The translations under genes were made by a program, and so were the position numbers. A stretch of 64,000 nt of DNA from JACDHG01 sp963815295 (GTDB taxonomy: Bacteria > Actinomycetota > Actinomycetes > Propionibacteriales > Nocardioidaceae). The stretch is taken from positions 186,001 to 250,000 of the forward strand of contig CAWFFZ010000003.1 of NCBI GenBank assembly GCA_963815295.1, read 5' to 3'. This document shows, in pieces, positions 1 to 7,713 of this stretch (position 1 is the stretch's first letter; every line of letters starts with the position of its first letter). The notes under the pieces are model-generated. The model was not told where the DNA came from, searched no databases, and saw only the letters and a program-made list of their open reading frames with translations.

Positions 1-810
1 CGCGATCGGAGCCTGGAGATCAAAAGGCCAGACCAGATCGGCCGCATGCGTGAGGCGGGACTGGTGGTCGGCGAGACACTCGAGCTGCTGCGCGAGGCGG
101 TCACGCCGGGCATCACCACCGGCGAGCTCGACGCGATCGCCGAGGCCCACATCCGCTCGCGCGGTGCAACCCCGAACTTCCTCGGGTACCACGGCTTCCC
201 GGCGACGATCTGTACGTCGGTCAACCATCAGGTCGTGCACGGGATCCCTGGCGAACAGGAACTCCGTGACGGTGACCTGATCTCGATCGACTGTGGCGCC
301 ATCGTCGACGGGTGGCATGGCGACGCGGCGATCACCGTCGGCGTCGGCGACGTAGGCCCGAAGCTCAACGAACTGATGCGGGTGTGCGACGAAGCGCTCT
401 GGCGAGGACTTGCCGCCGCTTCCCTCGGCGGCCGCGTCACCGACATCTCGCATGCGATCGAGTCGTATGTCCGCTCACAAGGCGACTACGGCGTCGTCGA
501 GGACTACGTCGGTCATGGCATCGGCTCGGCGATGCACATGCCGCCCAGTGTGCCCAACTTCGGTCGACCCGGTAAGGGCCCAAAGCTCGTCGAAGGCCTG
601 GCGCTCGCGGTCGAACCGATGATCACGCTCGGCACGATCGAGACCGAGGTCCTCGACGACGAGTGGACCGTCGTCACTGCCGACGGCTCGTGGTCGGCCC
701 ACAGTGAGCACTCGTTCACGTTGACGCCCGCCGGCACGCTCGTGCTCACCGCTCTCGACGGCGGTGCGTCGCGGCTCGCTGAGCTCGGAGTTGTCTGCGC
801 CGCCCGCTGA
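1..810 (+). CDS. map: Type I methionine aminopeptidase (5' partial)
   Basis: Cytosolic dinuclear-metal peptidase that removes the initiator methionine from new proteins. The frame is open from base 1 (reading RDRSLEIKRPDQIGRM), so the gene begins before the window and the ATG at 46 is internal. Metal ligands are visible: two Asp (in SIDCG and HGDAA), His in GHGIG, Glu in VEPMI and Glu in SEHSF. The 269 codons present are close to a full-length enzyme, so only a few residues are missing. In actinobacteria map is normally followed by infA; here infA lies 16.4 kb downstream, separated by a catabolic gene cluster. Stop at 808-810. Confidence 0.96.
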   Translation, partial: RDRSLEIKRPDQIGRMREAGLVVGETLELLREAVTPGITTGELDAIAEAHIRSRGATPNFLGYHGFPATICTSVNHQVVHGIPGEQELRDGDLISIDCGAIVDGWHGDAAITVGVGDVGPKLNELMRVCDEALWRGLAAASLGGRVTDISHAIESYVRSQGDYGVVEDYVGHGIGSAMHMPPSVPNFGRPGKGPKLVEGLALAVEPMITLGTIETEVLDDEWTVVTADGSWSAHSEHSFTLTPAGTLVLTALDGGASRLAELGVVCAAR

Positions 811-902
811 GCGGCACCGAACACCACCAGGAACATCTGCCCCACAGGTGACAGCAGTCGCACATCAGGTGGCGGGCTTCCGCGACCCTCGGTAAGGTGC
901 AG

Positions 903-916
903 GATTGTCAACAAGA
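903..916. promoter_or_regulatory. Putative GntR/FCD operator upstream of MHS transporter
   Basis: Contains TTGTCAACAA (905-914), arms TTGT and ACAA around two bases, 38 bases before the transporter start. It matches three other sites in the cluster (3619, 7619, 13920) and fits the TNGTNNACNA pattern typical of FadR-type GntR proteins. One flank departs from the palindrome. Confidence 0.55.
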
Positions 917-952
917 ATACGATCTCGCACCAGATCGACCTGAGGAGTCCCC

Positions 953-2329
953 ATGGGGTCTACGCACACCTCCGACCAGACCACAGCCGCACCCGAGCCG
1001 AGCACACCTGTGCTCCGCCGTGCGATCGGCGCGTCAGCCATCGGCAATGCCACCGAGTGGTTCGACTATGGCATCTACGCGTACGGCGTCACCTACATCT
1101 CGGCGGCGCTGTTCCCGGGTGACACCGAGGACGCGACGCTGTTTGCGCTCGCGACGTTCGCCATCTCCTTCCTCGTGCGGCCGTTTGGTGGCCTGTTCTG
1201 GGGTCCGATGGGTGACCGGATCGGGCGCAAGGCTGTGCTCGCCATGACGATCCTGATGATGGCCGGTGCCACGCTCGGCGTCGGCTTGATTCCGTCATAC
1301 GACGACATCGGGTTCTGGGCGCCGACGTTGCTGATCTTGCTGCGGATGATCCAGGGGTTCTCGACCGGAGGGGAGTACGGCGGAGCGGCGACATTCATGG
1401 CCGAGTACTCGCCCGACAACAAGCGTGGTTTCTACGGCAGTTTCTTGGAGTTCGGGACGCTGGCGGGGTTCTCCCTCGGTGCCTTCCTGATGCTGGGGTT
1501 CTCGTGGATGCTTACTGACGCTGAGATGGAGTCGTGGGGATGGCGCTTGCCGTTCTTGGTTGCCGCACCTCTCGGTCTGATCGGGATGTACCTGCGAAAC
1601 AAGATGGAGGACACGCCAGTCTTCCGTGAGCTGGAGGCAGCGGGCGAGAAGGAGCAGGACACCACCACCCAGTTCAAGGATCTGCTGATCGGCTACTGGA
1701 AGCCGCTGGTAATCCTCGCCGGCCTCGTCGTTGCCCTGAACGTCGTCAACTACACGCTGCTCAGCTACATGCCGACGTACCTCGAGTCCGAGATCGGGCT
1801 CAGCGCCGACGATGCGCTGATCGTGCCCCTCATCGGAATGCTCTGCATGATGCTGTTCCTCCCGATGGCCGGCGCGTTGTCCGATCGGGTGGGACGCAAA
1901 CCCCTGTGGTGGTTCTCGCTCACGGGTCTGTTCGTCATGGTCGTTCCGATGTACTTGTTGATGGCCACGAACCTCGCAGGTGCGATCATCGGGTTCGCCG
2001 TGCTCGGCCTCCTGTATGTCCCGCAGTTGGCGACGATCTCCGCGACGTTCCCGGCGATGTTCCCCACCCATGTGCGGTATGCCGGAATGGCCATCGCCTA
2101 CAACGTGTCGACGTCATTGTTCGGAGGAACTGCCCCGGCCGTCAACGACTGGCTGATCGACCGTACCGGCGACAATCTGGTGCCTGCCTACTACATGATG
2201 GCGGCGTGCTTGGTCGGCGTGGCGGCCATGATCTTCTGCACGGAGACCGCCCGCCGGTCCATCCGCGGCAGGGAGATTCCGGGCTCGGACGAGGCGCTCG
2301 CCGAGGAGACAGCCGGGGCACGGGCCTAG
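953..2329 (+). CDS. MFS transporter of the metabolite:H+ symporter (MHS/ProP-like) family
   Basis: 458-residue, 12-helix inner-membrane protein, most likely a proton-driven importer of a small zwitterion or organic acid. N-terminal EWFDYGIYAY, cytoplasmic loop GDRIGRK (about residue 86) and second half-loop SDRVGRK (about residue 310) are characteristic of the MHS subfamily, which includes proline/betaine (ProP), citrate, ketoglutarate and shikimate carriers. GAGGAG at 942-947 fixes the ATG start. An operator-like palindrome lies just upstream. It converges on the class III aminotransferase, leaving only 21 bases between stops. As first gene of the cluster it is the obvious candidate for uptake of the catabolised compound; the substrate cannot be read from sequence. 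Confidence 0.88.
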   Translation: MGSTHTSDQTTAAPEPSTPVLRRAIGASAIGNATEWFDYGIYAYGVTYISAALFPGDTEDATLFALATFAISFLVRPFGGLFWGPMGDRIGRKAVLAMTILMMAGATLGVGLIPSYDDIGFWAPTLLILLRMIQGFSTGGEYGGAATFMAEYSPDNKRGFYGSFLEFGTLAGFSLGAFLMLGFSWMLTDAEMESWGWRLPFLVAAPLGLIGMYLRNKMEDTPVFRELEAAGEKEQDTTTQFKDLLIGYWKPLVILAGLVVALNVVNYTLLSYMPTYLESEIGLSADDALIVPLIGMLCMMLFLPMAGALSDRVGRKPLWWFSLTGLFVMVVPMYLLMATNLAGAIIGFAVLGLLYVPQLATISATFPAMFPTHVRYAGMAIAYNVSTSLFGGTAPAVNDWLIDRTGDNLVPAYYMMAACLVGVAAMIFCTETARRSIRGREIPGSDEALAEETAGARA

Positions 2330-2350
2330 GCCGCGCCGCCTACACCCGGG

Positions 2351-3604
2351 TCAGGTCGTCACGGCGGTGACGGCGTCGGACCAGATGGCAGCGGCCTCGT
2401 CGACCTGCTCGGTCTGCACGACCAGGGCAGGGATGAACCGCACCACCTGTCCCCACGCGCCGCACGTCAGCAGCAGCAGCCCACGCCGGACGGCTTCTTG
2501 CTGAGCGGCGGCCGCGGTGACACCGTCGGGGTTGCCGTCGGCGTCGCGGAACTCGTTGCCGAGCATCAGTCCGAGACCGCGTACGTCGGAGATCTGGTCA
2601 TGCTGTGCAGCGACCTTCTCGAGGGCCGCCCTGAGTTCGGCGCCGCGCTCGGCGGCGTTCGCGAGGAGGTGCTCGTCGTTGATGACGTCGAGGGTGGCGA
2701 TGGCGGCTGCGCAGGCGACGGCGTTGGCGCCGTATGTGCCCCCTTGTGAGCCCGGCCAGGCCTTGGCCATCAGCGCAGATGACGCGGCGATGCCCGACAG
2801 CGGGAAGCCGGAGGCGAGTCCCTTGGCCGTGATGAGTACGTCGGGAGCGATGTCGAAGTGCTCGCCGCCCCAGAACTTCCCGGTGCGACCCCAGCCGGTC
2901 TGCACCTCGTCGACGACGAGCAGGATGCCGTGCCGGTCGGCCCGCTCGCGGAGGCCGGCGAAGAAGCGGGTGTTGCCGGGCACGTAGCCGCCCTCGCCGA
3001 GCACGGGCTCGACCAGCAGTGCGGCGGTGTCGGCGGGGCTGCTGACCGTCTGGAACACGTAGTCGAGCTGCCTGAGGGCGAAGTCGGTGGCCTCGTCGAC
3101 CGACCAGCCGAAGTGGGTCGGGTCGGGGAACGGCGCCAGGTGCACTCCCGCCATCATCGGGCTGAAGCCTGAGCGGAACTTCGTGCCGGAGGTCGTCAAG
3201 GAGGCCGCAGCGACGGTGCGGCCGTGGAAACCGCCGTGGAACGCGATGATGTTCGGACGGCCGGTCGCCTGACGGCTCAGCCGGACGGCCGCCTCAACCG
3301 CCTCCGACCCCGAGTTGGAGAAGAACACCCGATCAAGCCCTGCCGGTAGCACCTCGCTGAGCCGCTCGCTGAGCGTCAGCAGGGGTCGATGCAGGACGGT
3401 CGTGTACTGGGCATGGATGAGTGTCTGCACCTGCCGGGTCGCCGCCTCGACCACCCGAGGATGGCAGTGGCCCGTGCTCGTGACACCGATGCCGGCGGTG
3501 AAGTCGAGGTAGCGGCGGTCCTGCTCGTCATACAGGAACACGCCCTCTCCGCGGGCGGCGACGACGTTGGTGGCTTGCTTGAGGACTTGCGAGAGTTCGG
3601 CCAC
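2351..3604 (-). CDS. Class III PLP-dependent aminotransferase (GabT/acetylornithine-type)
   Basis: 417 residues. Fold-type I aminotransferase that moves an omega-type or terminal amino group to an oxo-acid acceptor. Seen: SNSGSEAVEAAVRLSR (PLP phosphate region), FHGGFHGRT, VDEVQTGWGRTGKFW and the PLP lysine in ITAKGLASGFPLSG. The open frame continues antisense through the dehydrogenase, but the real start is the GTG at 3602-3604, with GAGGGGA five bases before it and a protein start (VAELSQVL) matching the family. Divergent from an aldehyde dehydrogenase, the classic aminotransferase/semialdehyde-dehydrogenase pairing used for GABA, diaminobutyrate and similar diamines. The shared 123-bp promoter holds a perfect-arm operator. 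Confidence 0.88.
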   Translation of the reverse strand: MAELSQVLKQATNVVAARGEGVFLYDEQDRRYLDFTAGIGVTSTGHCHPRVVEAATRQVQTLIHAQYTTVLHRPLLTLSERLSEVLPAGLDRVFFSNSGSEAVEAAVRLSRQATGRPNIIAFHGGFHGRTVAAASLTTSGTKFRSGFSPMMAGVHLAPFPDPTHFGWSVDEATDFALRQLDYVFQTVSSPADTAALLVEPVLGEGGYVPGNTRFFAGLRERADRHGILLVVDEVQTGWGRTGKFWGGEHFDIAPDVLITAKGLASGFPLSGIAASSALMAKAWPGSQGGTYGANAVACAAAIATLDVINDEHLLANAAERGAELRAALEKVAAQHDQISDVRGLGLMLGNEFRDADGNPDGVTAAAAQQEAVRRGLLLLTCGAWGQVVRFIPALVVQTEQVDEAAAIWSDAVTAVTT

Positions 3605-3618
3605 GAGATCCCCTCGGG

Positions 3619-3636
3619 TAGATTGTCTACAATCTA
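3619..3636. promoter_or_regulatory. GntR-type operator palindrome, TAGATTGT-CT-ACAATCTA
   Basis: Perfect 8-bp arms around CT, in the divergent promoter between aminotransferase and aldehyde dehydrogenase. It is the best-conserved of four copies of the TTGTNNACAA core in this cluster. It lies 14 bases upstream of the aminotransferase start, a position where bound protein would block transcription or initiation. Confidence 0.7.
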
Positions 3637-3727
3637 GCCTACAACTCTCGTCGGCCAGTCTGCAGCGCTGGTTTACGCATCGTAGGCTGCCAGCGAGAGT
3701 CTCGGAGCTGTCGACTGAGGAGGACCC

Positions 3728-5191
3728 ATGAATGCCAGCATCGCCGACGTCGTCAACCGTGTGCCGAAGCAGCTGATGATCAACGGCAAGTGGGTCGACG
3801 CAGCTGGGGGAGCGACGCTCGACGTCCTCGACCCCTCCACCGGAGACGTGCTGTGCGCGGTTGCGGACGCCACGCCAGCTGACGGTGTGAAGGCCCTCGA
3901 CGCGGCGGCCGCGGCCCAGCCGGAGTTCGCTGGACTCTCGCCCCGCGAGCGGGCCGATATCTTGACTCGCGCCTTCGACCTGATCCACGAGCGCATCGAC
4001 GACTTGGCGCTGCTGATGACGCTCGAGATGGGTAAGCCAGTGGCCGAGGCCAAGGGTGAGATCGCGTACGCCGCGGACTTCCTGCGGCACTTCGCCGGCG
4101 AGGCGGTGCGCATCAGCGGCGGCTACCAGGTCGCGCCGGCCGGCGGTGCCAGGTTCCTCGTGACGCGGCAGCCAGTGGGGCCATGCCTGCTCATCACGCC
4201 GTGGAACTTCCCGCTCGCCATGGGCACCCGGAAGATCGGGCCTGCCATCGCGGCCGGCTGCACGAGCGTCATCAAGCCCGCGCACCAGACGCCGCTGTCG
4301 ATGCTGGCGTTCGTCGACATACTCCGTGAGGCAGGAGTGCCGGACGGCGCGGTGAACGTCGTGACCACGATGGACTCCGGCGGCGTGATGGAGCCGCTGA
4401 TCCGCTCCGGGCTGGCGCGCAAGCTGTCGTTCACGGGGTCCACCAAGGTGGGCAAGATGCTGCTCGAGCAGAGTGCCGAGCAGGTGCTGCGCACATCGAT
4501 GGAGCTCGGGGGCAACGCCCCCTTCCTGGTCTTCGAGGACGCCGACGTAGACGAGGCCGTCGACGGCGCTGTTGCAGCCAAGATGCGAAACATGGGGGAG
4601 GCCTGCACGGCCGCCAACCGGATCCTCGTGCACGCAGATGTCATCGACGAGTTCGGCGAGAAGCTGGCGAAGAAGATGGCCGCCATGCCGGTCGGACGCG
4701 GCACCGAGGAAGGGGTCAAGGTCGGTCCCCTCATCGACGACGCGGCGCAGCAGAAGGTTGCCGAGCTCGTGGCCGACGCGGTCGAGCAAGGCGCCCGAGT
4801 CCTCACGGGTGGCGAGACGCCGACGGGTGGCGGCTACTTCTACCCGCCCACCGTGCTGACCGGGGTCCCGCGCACCGCGAAGATGGCCAAGGAGGAGATC
4901 TTCGGACCGGTGGCGCCGCTGACTGCGTTTGCGACCGAGGCCGAGGCGATCGAGTCTGCCAACGACACCGAGTTCGGGCTGGTCGCCTACGTCTTCACCA
5001 ACGACCTGCGCCGCGCGCTGCGCGTCGCGGAGGCCCTCGAGACTGGGATGGTCGGGCTCAACCAGGGCGTGGTGTCCAACCCGGCCGCGCCCTTCGGTGG
5101 CGTCAAGCAGTCGGGACTCGGGCGTGAGGGCGGCTTCACCGGCATCGACGAATTCCTCGAGGTCAAGTACGTCGGCATCGCCCTAGGCTGA
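3728..5191 (+). CDS. NAD(P)-dependent aldehyde dehydrogenase (succinate-semialdehyde type)
   Basis: 487 residues; oxidises an aldehyde to a carboxylic acid in the cytosol. Rossmann and catalytic motifs are intact: ITPWNFPLAMGTRKIGPA, FTGSTKVGK, the general-base Glu in ELGGNAPF (about residue 260) and the nucleophile Cys in NMGEACTAANR (about residue 294). The overall pattern is that of the GabD/succinate-semialdehyde subfamily. GAGGAGG precedes the ATG. Its divergent partner is a class III aminotransferase, so the natural reading is amine to semialdehyde to acid. Aspartate semialdehyde, as in ectoine breakdown, is an alternative substrate. Shares the 3619 operator. Confidence 0.9.
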   Translation: MNASIADVVNRVPKQLMINGKWVDAAGGATLDVLDPSTGDVLCAVADATPADGVKALDAAAAAQPEFAGLSPRERADILTRAFDLIHERIDDLALLMTLEMGKPVAEAKGEIAYAADFLRHFAGEAVRISGGYQVAPAGGARFLVTRQPVGPCLLITPWNFPLAMGTRKIGPAIAAGCTSVIKPAHQTPLSMLAFVDILREAGVPDGAVNVVTTMDSGGVMEPLIRSGLARKLSFTGSTKVGKMLLEQSAEQVLRTSMELGGNAPFLVFEDADVDEAVDGAVAAKMRNMGEACTAANRILVHADVIDEFGEKLAKKMAAMPVGRGTEEGVKVGPLIDDAAQQKVAELVADAVEQGARVLTGGETPTGGGYFYPPTVLTGVPRTAKMAKEEIFGPVAPLTAFATEAEAIESANDTEFGLVAYVFTNDLRRALRVAEALETGMVGLNQGVVSNPAAPFGGVKQSGLGREGGFTGIDEFLEVKYVGIALG

Positions 5192-5200
5192 CGACTGCCC

Positions 5201-5326
5201 GAAGTGGCCGACCTGATGCTGGCTGTGGCGCGCGTCGTGTCGGCCACTCGGTGAGGGCGGCTGCCACTTTGGCGGAAGTGGCTGACGTGGTGTGGGTGGT
5301 GGCGCGCGTCGTGTCGGCCACTTGAG
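5201..5326. repeat. Hairpin repeat dimer, left copy (flanks MerB-like gene)
   Basis: Two tandem hairpin units (5202-5249 and 5275-5323). Each has arms AAGTGGCCGAC and GTCGGCCACTT, or one-base variants, around a loop of about 26 bases that ends in GCGCGCGTCGT. The same 126-base dimer, nearly 90% identical by eye, recurs at 6017-6142 in direct orientation. No poly-T follows, so a simple terminator is not the best reading. Confidence 0.8.
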
Positions 5327-5339
5327 ATGGGAGGAGCAG

Positions 5340-5999
5340 GTGGACCTCGAGGAGTTGCGCCTAGCTGTCTATCAGTCGTTTGCCGCCGAAGGTCGACCGC
5401 CCGACGTCGGGAAGCTCTCCGCTGAGGTCGGGCTCGACGCCGACGCGGTAACGCAAGGGCTGATGGAGTTAGCGCGGGCGCGCCACCTCGTGCTCGACGA
5501 CCGATACCAGATCCTGATGGCGCATCCGTTCGCCGCCATACCGCTGGGATTCTCGGTGATGGGAGCGAACACCCTGTGGTGGGGCGGATGTGCGTGGGAC
5601 TCCTTCGCTGTGCCGCACCTGCTGCCCGACGAGGGCGAAGTCCTGGTGTCGACTCGCTGCCCCGGCTGCTCGCGCCCCCTTGCTTGGAGCGTCGGTCACC
5701 AGGAGCCACCGGCGGGAGACGAGGTCGCGCATTTCCTCGTGCCCGCCGTCCGGATCTGGGACGACGTGGTCCACAGCTGCAGGAACCAGCGGATCTTCTG
5801 CTCGACCCGATGCGTCGACAGCTGGCTCAGCGAGAACGGGCTCAGCCGCGGTTACGTGATGGACCTGGCAACACTCTGGCGCTTGGCGGCGCAGTGGTAT
5901 GACGGCCGGCTGGAGCGCGGGTACGTTCGCCGCGAACCCGCAGAAGCGGCCGACTATCTGGCGAGCGTGGGTCTGTCCGGACCCTTCTGGGGACTGTAG
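5340..5999 (+). CDS. Organomercurial lyase (MerB)-like protein
   Basis: 219 residues. An N-terminal winged-helix-like segment (residues 1-55) is followed by the MerB-type domain: HPFAAIPLGF, then GCAWDSFAVPHLL with Cys and Asp spaced as the catalytic C96/D99 pair of MerB, then CPGCSRPL and FCSTRCVDSWL with a Cys at the position of C159. Known MerB enzymes cleave carbon-mercury bonds, but no merR, merA or mercury transport gene is nearby, and MerB-fold proteins of other function exist. Start chosen at GTG 5340, which follows GGAGGAG; an upstream in-frame GTG at 5292 lies inside the repeat. The gene is bracketed by two copies of a hairpin-dimer repeat, like a cassette. Its role in the surrounding cluster is unknown. 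Confidence 0.65.
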   Translation: MDLEELRLAVYQSFAAEGRPPDVGKLSAEVGLDADAVTQGLMELARARHLVLDDRYQILMAHPFAAIPLGFSVMGANTLWWGGCAWDSFAVPHLLPDEGEVLVSTRCPGCSRPLAWSVGHQEPPAGDEVAHFLVPAVRIWDDVVHSCRNQRIFCSTRCVDSWLSENGLSRGYVMDLATLWRLAAQWYDGRLERGYVRREPAEAADYLASVGLSGPFWGL

Positions 6000-6016
6000 G
6001 GCGGCGCGCTCCCTCC

Positions 6017-6142
6017 GAAGTGGCCGACCTGATGCCGGCTCTGGCCCCCGTCGTGTCGGCCACTTGCTGAGGTGGCTGCCACCATTGCCGGAAGTGGACG
6101 ACGTGGTGTAGGTGGTGGCCCGCGTGTTGTCGGCCACTTCGT
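6017..6142. repeat. Hairpin repeat dimer, right copy
   Basis: Second copy of the 5201-5326 repeat, with units at 6018-6065 and 6092-6139 and the same GTCGGCCACTT right arms. It fills the space between the convergent MerB-like and GntR genes. The two units within a copy differ in loop sequence (CTGATG type, then GTGGTG type), in the same order as on the left, so the dimer moved or was duplicated as one block. Confidence 0.8.
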
Positions 6143-6148
6143 GACGGG

Positions 6149-6832
6149 CTAGTCGGTGACTCCCTGGGCTGGGACTCCGGTGGCGAGCCTGACCACGGCG
6201 TCGTCCATGTGGGCGACCAGCAGCCGGTCGGTGAGCTCGGGGTCGCCGGCCGCGAACCCGTCGGCGATGGCACGGTGCTCCTCGACCCGGTCGTCGACGT
6301 GGGCGTAGGTCTGCTCGAGCGCGTGGATGCACATCTGCGTCTCGGTGAGCAGGGTCTTGTGCATGCGGACGAGACGCGGGCTCCGAGCAAGCGCGACCAG
6401 CAGCTGATGGAACGCGATGTCGGCATTGCTGACCCCGACCGCGTCTCCCTGAGCCGCCGCAGCCGCCATCTCGTCGATGATCTCGCTGAGCTGTTTGCCG
6501 GCGTCGGCCGGATCGCCCGCGAAGATCTGGGTGGCAGCGGCACGCTCGACAGCGCCTCGGGCGACGTACATGTCGCGGACGTTCTCGGCGGTCATCTCGA
6601 TCACGAAGACTCCACGGTTGCGGATCGCGACGAGCAGCCCTTCCTGCGTGAGCCGCTGCATGCCTTCGCGAAGCGGGCCGCGGCTGACGCCAAGCTGCCG
6701 CGCGAGCTCTGCCTCGCCGAGCTGCATCCCGGCTCGGAGCTCGCCGTGGCTGATGGCCTGCCGGAGTTTGTCGGCGATGATGCTGGGTGTCGACTCCCGA
6801 ACGAGCGGTTCGATGTGGCGGTGCGTGGTCAT
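6149..6832 (-). CDS. GntR-family transcriptional regulator, FCD (FadR) subfamily
   Basis: 227 residues. Winged helix at about 10-75 (SIIADKLRQAISHGEL, then ELARQLGVSRGPLREGMQRL), followed by an all-helical FCD ligand domain. The FCD metal/ligand residues are recognisable in NADIAFHQLL, EEHRAI and AHMDDAV. Proteins of this family sense carboxylic acids and usually repress adjacent catabolic genes. Its start overlaps the end of the racemase-like gene by 4 bases, so the two are co-transcribed from the promoter carrying the operator at 7619. It would therefore regulate itself. It is the only DNA-binding protein in the cluster and the natural owner of the four GATTGTNNACAAT sites. Confidence 0.88.
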   Translation of the reverse strand: MTTHRHIEPLVRESTPSIIADKLRQAISHGELRAGMQLGEAELARQLGVSRGPLREGMQRLTQEGLLVAIRNRGVFVIEMTAENVRDMYVARGAVERAAATQIFAGDPADAGKQLSEIIDEMAAAAAQGDAVGVSNADIAFHQLLVALARSPRLVRMHKTLLTETQMCIHALEQTYAHVDDRVEEHRAIADGFAAGDPELTDRLLVAHMDDAVVRLATGVPAQGVTD

Positions 6833-7590
6833 GAACGCACCCCCACCGACTCCGACGGCGTCGCGTGACCCGACCGGAAGAGCGTGCCCAGTCCATCGAG
6901 GCGGGGCACGTCGCCGAGCAGTCGCAGGCCCTCCCAGATCGTCACCTGGTTGGCGGTGAGGACGGGGATGCCCGCCGCCGCTTCGAGGTCGTCGAGCCAG
7001 GCGAGGGAATGCATGGCCGTGTCGGGCACGAGCAGTGCCTGCGCATCGGTGGGGTCGACACTGCGCGCCAGCGCGACCACTTCGTCGTGGTCGAGCAGTC
7101 CGACCTCCTTGGCTGTGTCGATTCCGTGGCTACCCATCGCGGAGACGCCGACACCGCCTGCGCGAAGGAAGGTCACGAAGTGTTCCGCGACATCGTGTGG
7201 GTATGACGCCGCGACCGCCACCGTGTCGAAACCCAGCGCGTGCACGGCGTTGACGAACGCGATCGACGTGGACGACGCGGGGAGGCCGAGCACATCGGCG
7301 ACGCCGTCGGCCTGGCGGCGGGCGCCTTCCCAGCCGAACACGAAGCTCCCCGAGGTGCAGGCCCACATCACCGAGTCCGGCTGATGGCTGCGCAACGCGG
7401 CCGCGCCCGCTGCGAGTCGAGGCACGCTGCCGAGGTCGAGAAGCGCGTCGACGCGGTGCGCGTCCTCCCCGACGGACGTGTGCACGAGCGGCAGCCGAAC
7501 GCTGCCGCCGAGGCGGGACTCAAGTGTCGCGAAGTCGTCTGCTGCCTCGAAGCCGGGATACAGCAGCCCGACGGTGGCGGTCTTCGTCAT
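6829..7590 (-). CDS. Maleate isomerase/arylmalonate decarboxylase-like (Asp/Glu racemase superfamily) protein
   Basis: 253 residues, two Rossmann-like halves. The first catalytic-Cys loop is present (WACTSGSFVFG, about residue 94). The second loop, usually S/G-C-T-N, reads LLVPDTAMHS, with no Cys. Two-Cys members catalyse racemisation or cis-trans isomerisation, while single-Cys relatives (arylmalonate decarboxylase) decarboxylate, though that enzyme keeps the opposite Cys. The cluster's second paralogue (13132-13896) has both cysteines. Operon: this gene, then gntR, with overlapping ATGA. An operator lies 29 bases before the ATG. Substrate unknown; cis-dicarboxylate or 2-substituted diacid chemistry is the family expectation. 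Confidence 0.72.
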   Translation of the reverse strand: MTKTATVGLLYPGFEAADDFATLESRLGGSVRLPLVHTSVGEDAHRVDALLDLGSVPRLAAGAAALRSHQPDSVMWACTSGSFVFGWEGARRQADGVADVLGLPASSTSIAFVNAVHALGFDTVAVAASYPHDVAEHFVTFLRAGGVGVSAMGSHGIDTAKEVGLLDHDEVVALARSVDPTDAQALLVPDTAMHSLAWLDDLEAAAGIPVLTANQVTIWEGLRLLGDVPRLDGLGTLFRSGHATPSESVGVRS

Positions 7591-7618
7591 ACAACCCCCA
7601 TGAGTGCCGTGATAGGTG

Positions 7619-7632
7619 GATTGTTGACAATG
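7619..7632. promoter_or_regulatory. GntR-type operator (racemase-gntR / FAD oxidase divergent promoter)
   Basis: GATTGTTGACAATG; core TTGTTGACAA at 7621-7630. It lies in the 123-bp gap between the divergent racemase-like and FAD oxidase genes, so one site could control both, including gntR itself. Confidence 0.65.
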
Positions 7633-7713
7633 TTACATGGGAGCGACGGACAACAGCCGCATCGCGCGGCGTGAGCCCTCGGTAGCGTGACCGCGAGAGC
7701 GAGGAGTCGATGG

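Noticed and set aside
2351..4789. 812-codon open frame on the minus strand that would fuse the class III aminotransferase to a long N-terminal extension
   Set aside because: The part beyond 3604 is antisense to the conserved aldehyde dehydrogenase, and the promoter palindrome and a ribosome site lie at 3604. It is a high-GC shadow frame.
5340..5999. Firm call of mercury detoxification
   Set aside because: The fold and Cys/Asp pattern fit MerB, but there is no mer operon, and the disulfide oxidoreductase at 36 kb lacks MerA-specific cysteines and is 30 kb away.
5201..6142. CRISPR-like repeats around the MerB-like gene
   Set aside because: Only two units per copy, with self-similar rather than unique spacers and hairpin arms; no cas genes in the window.
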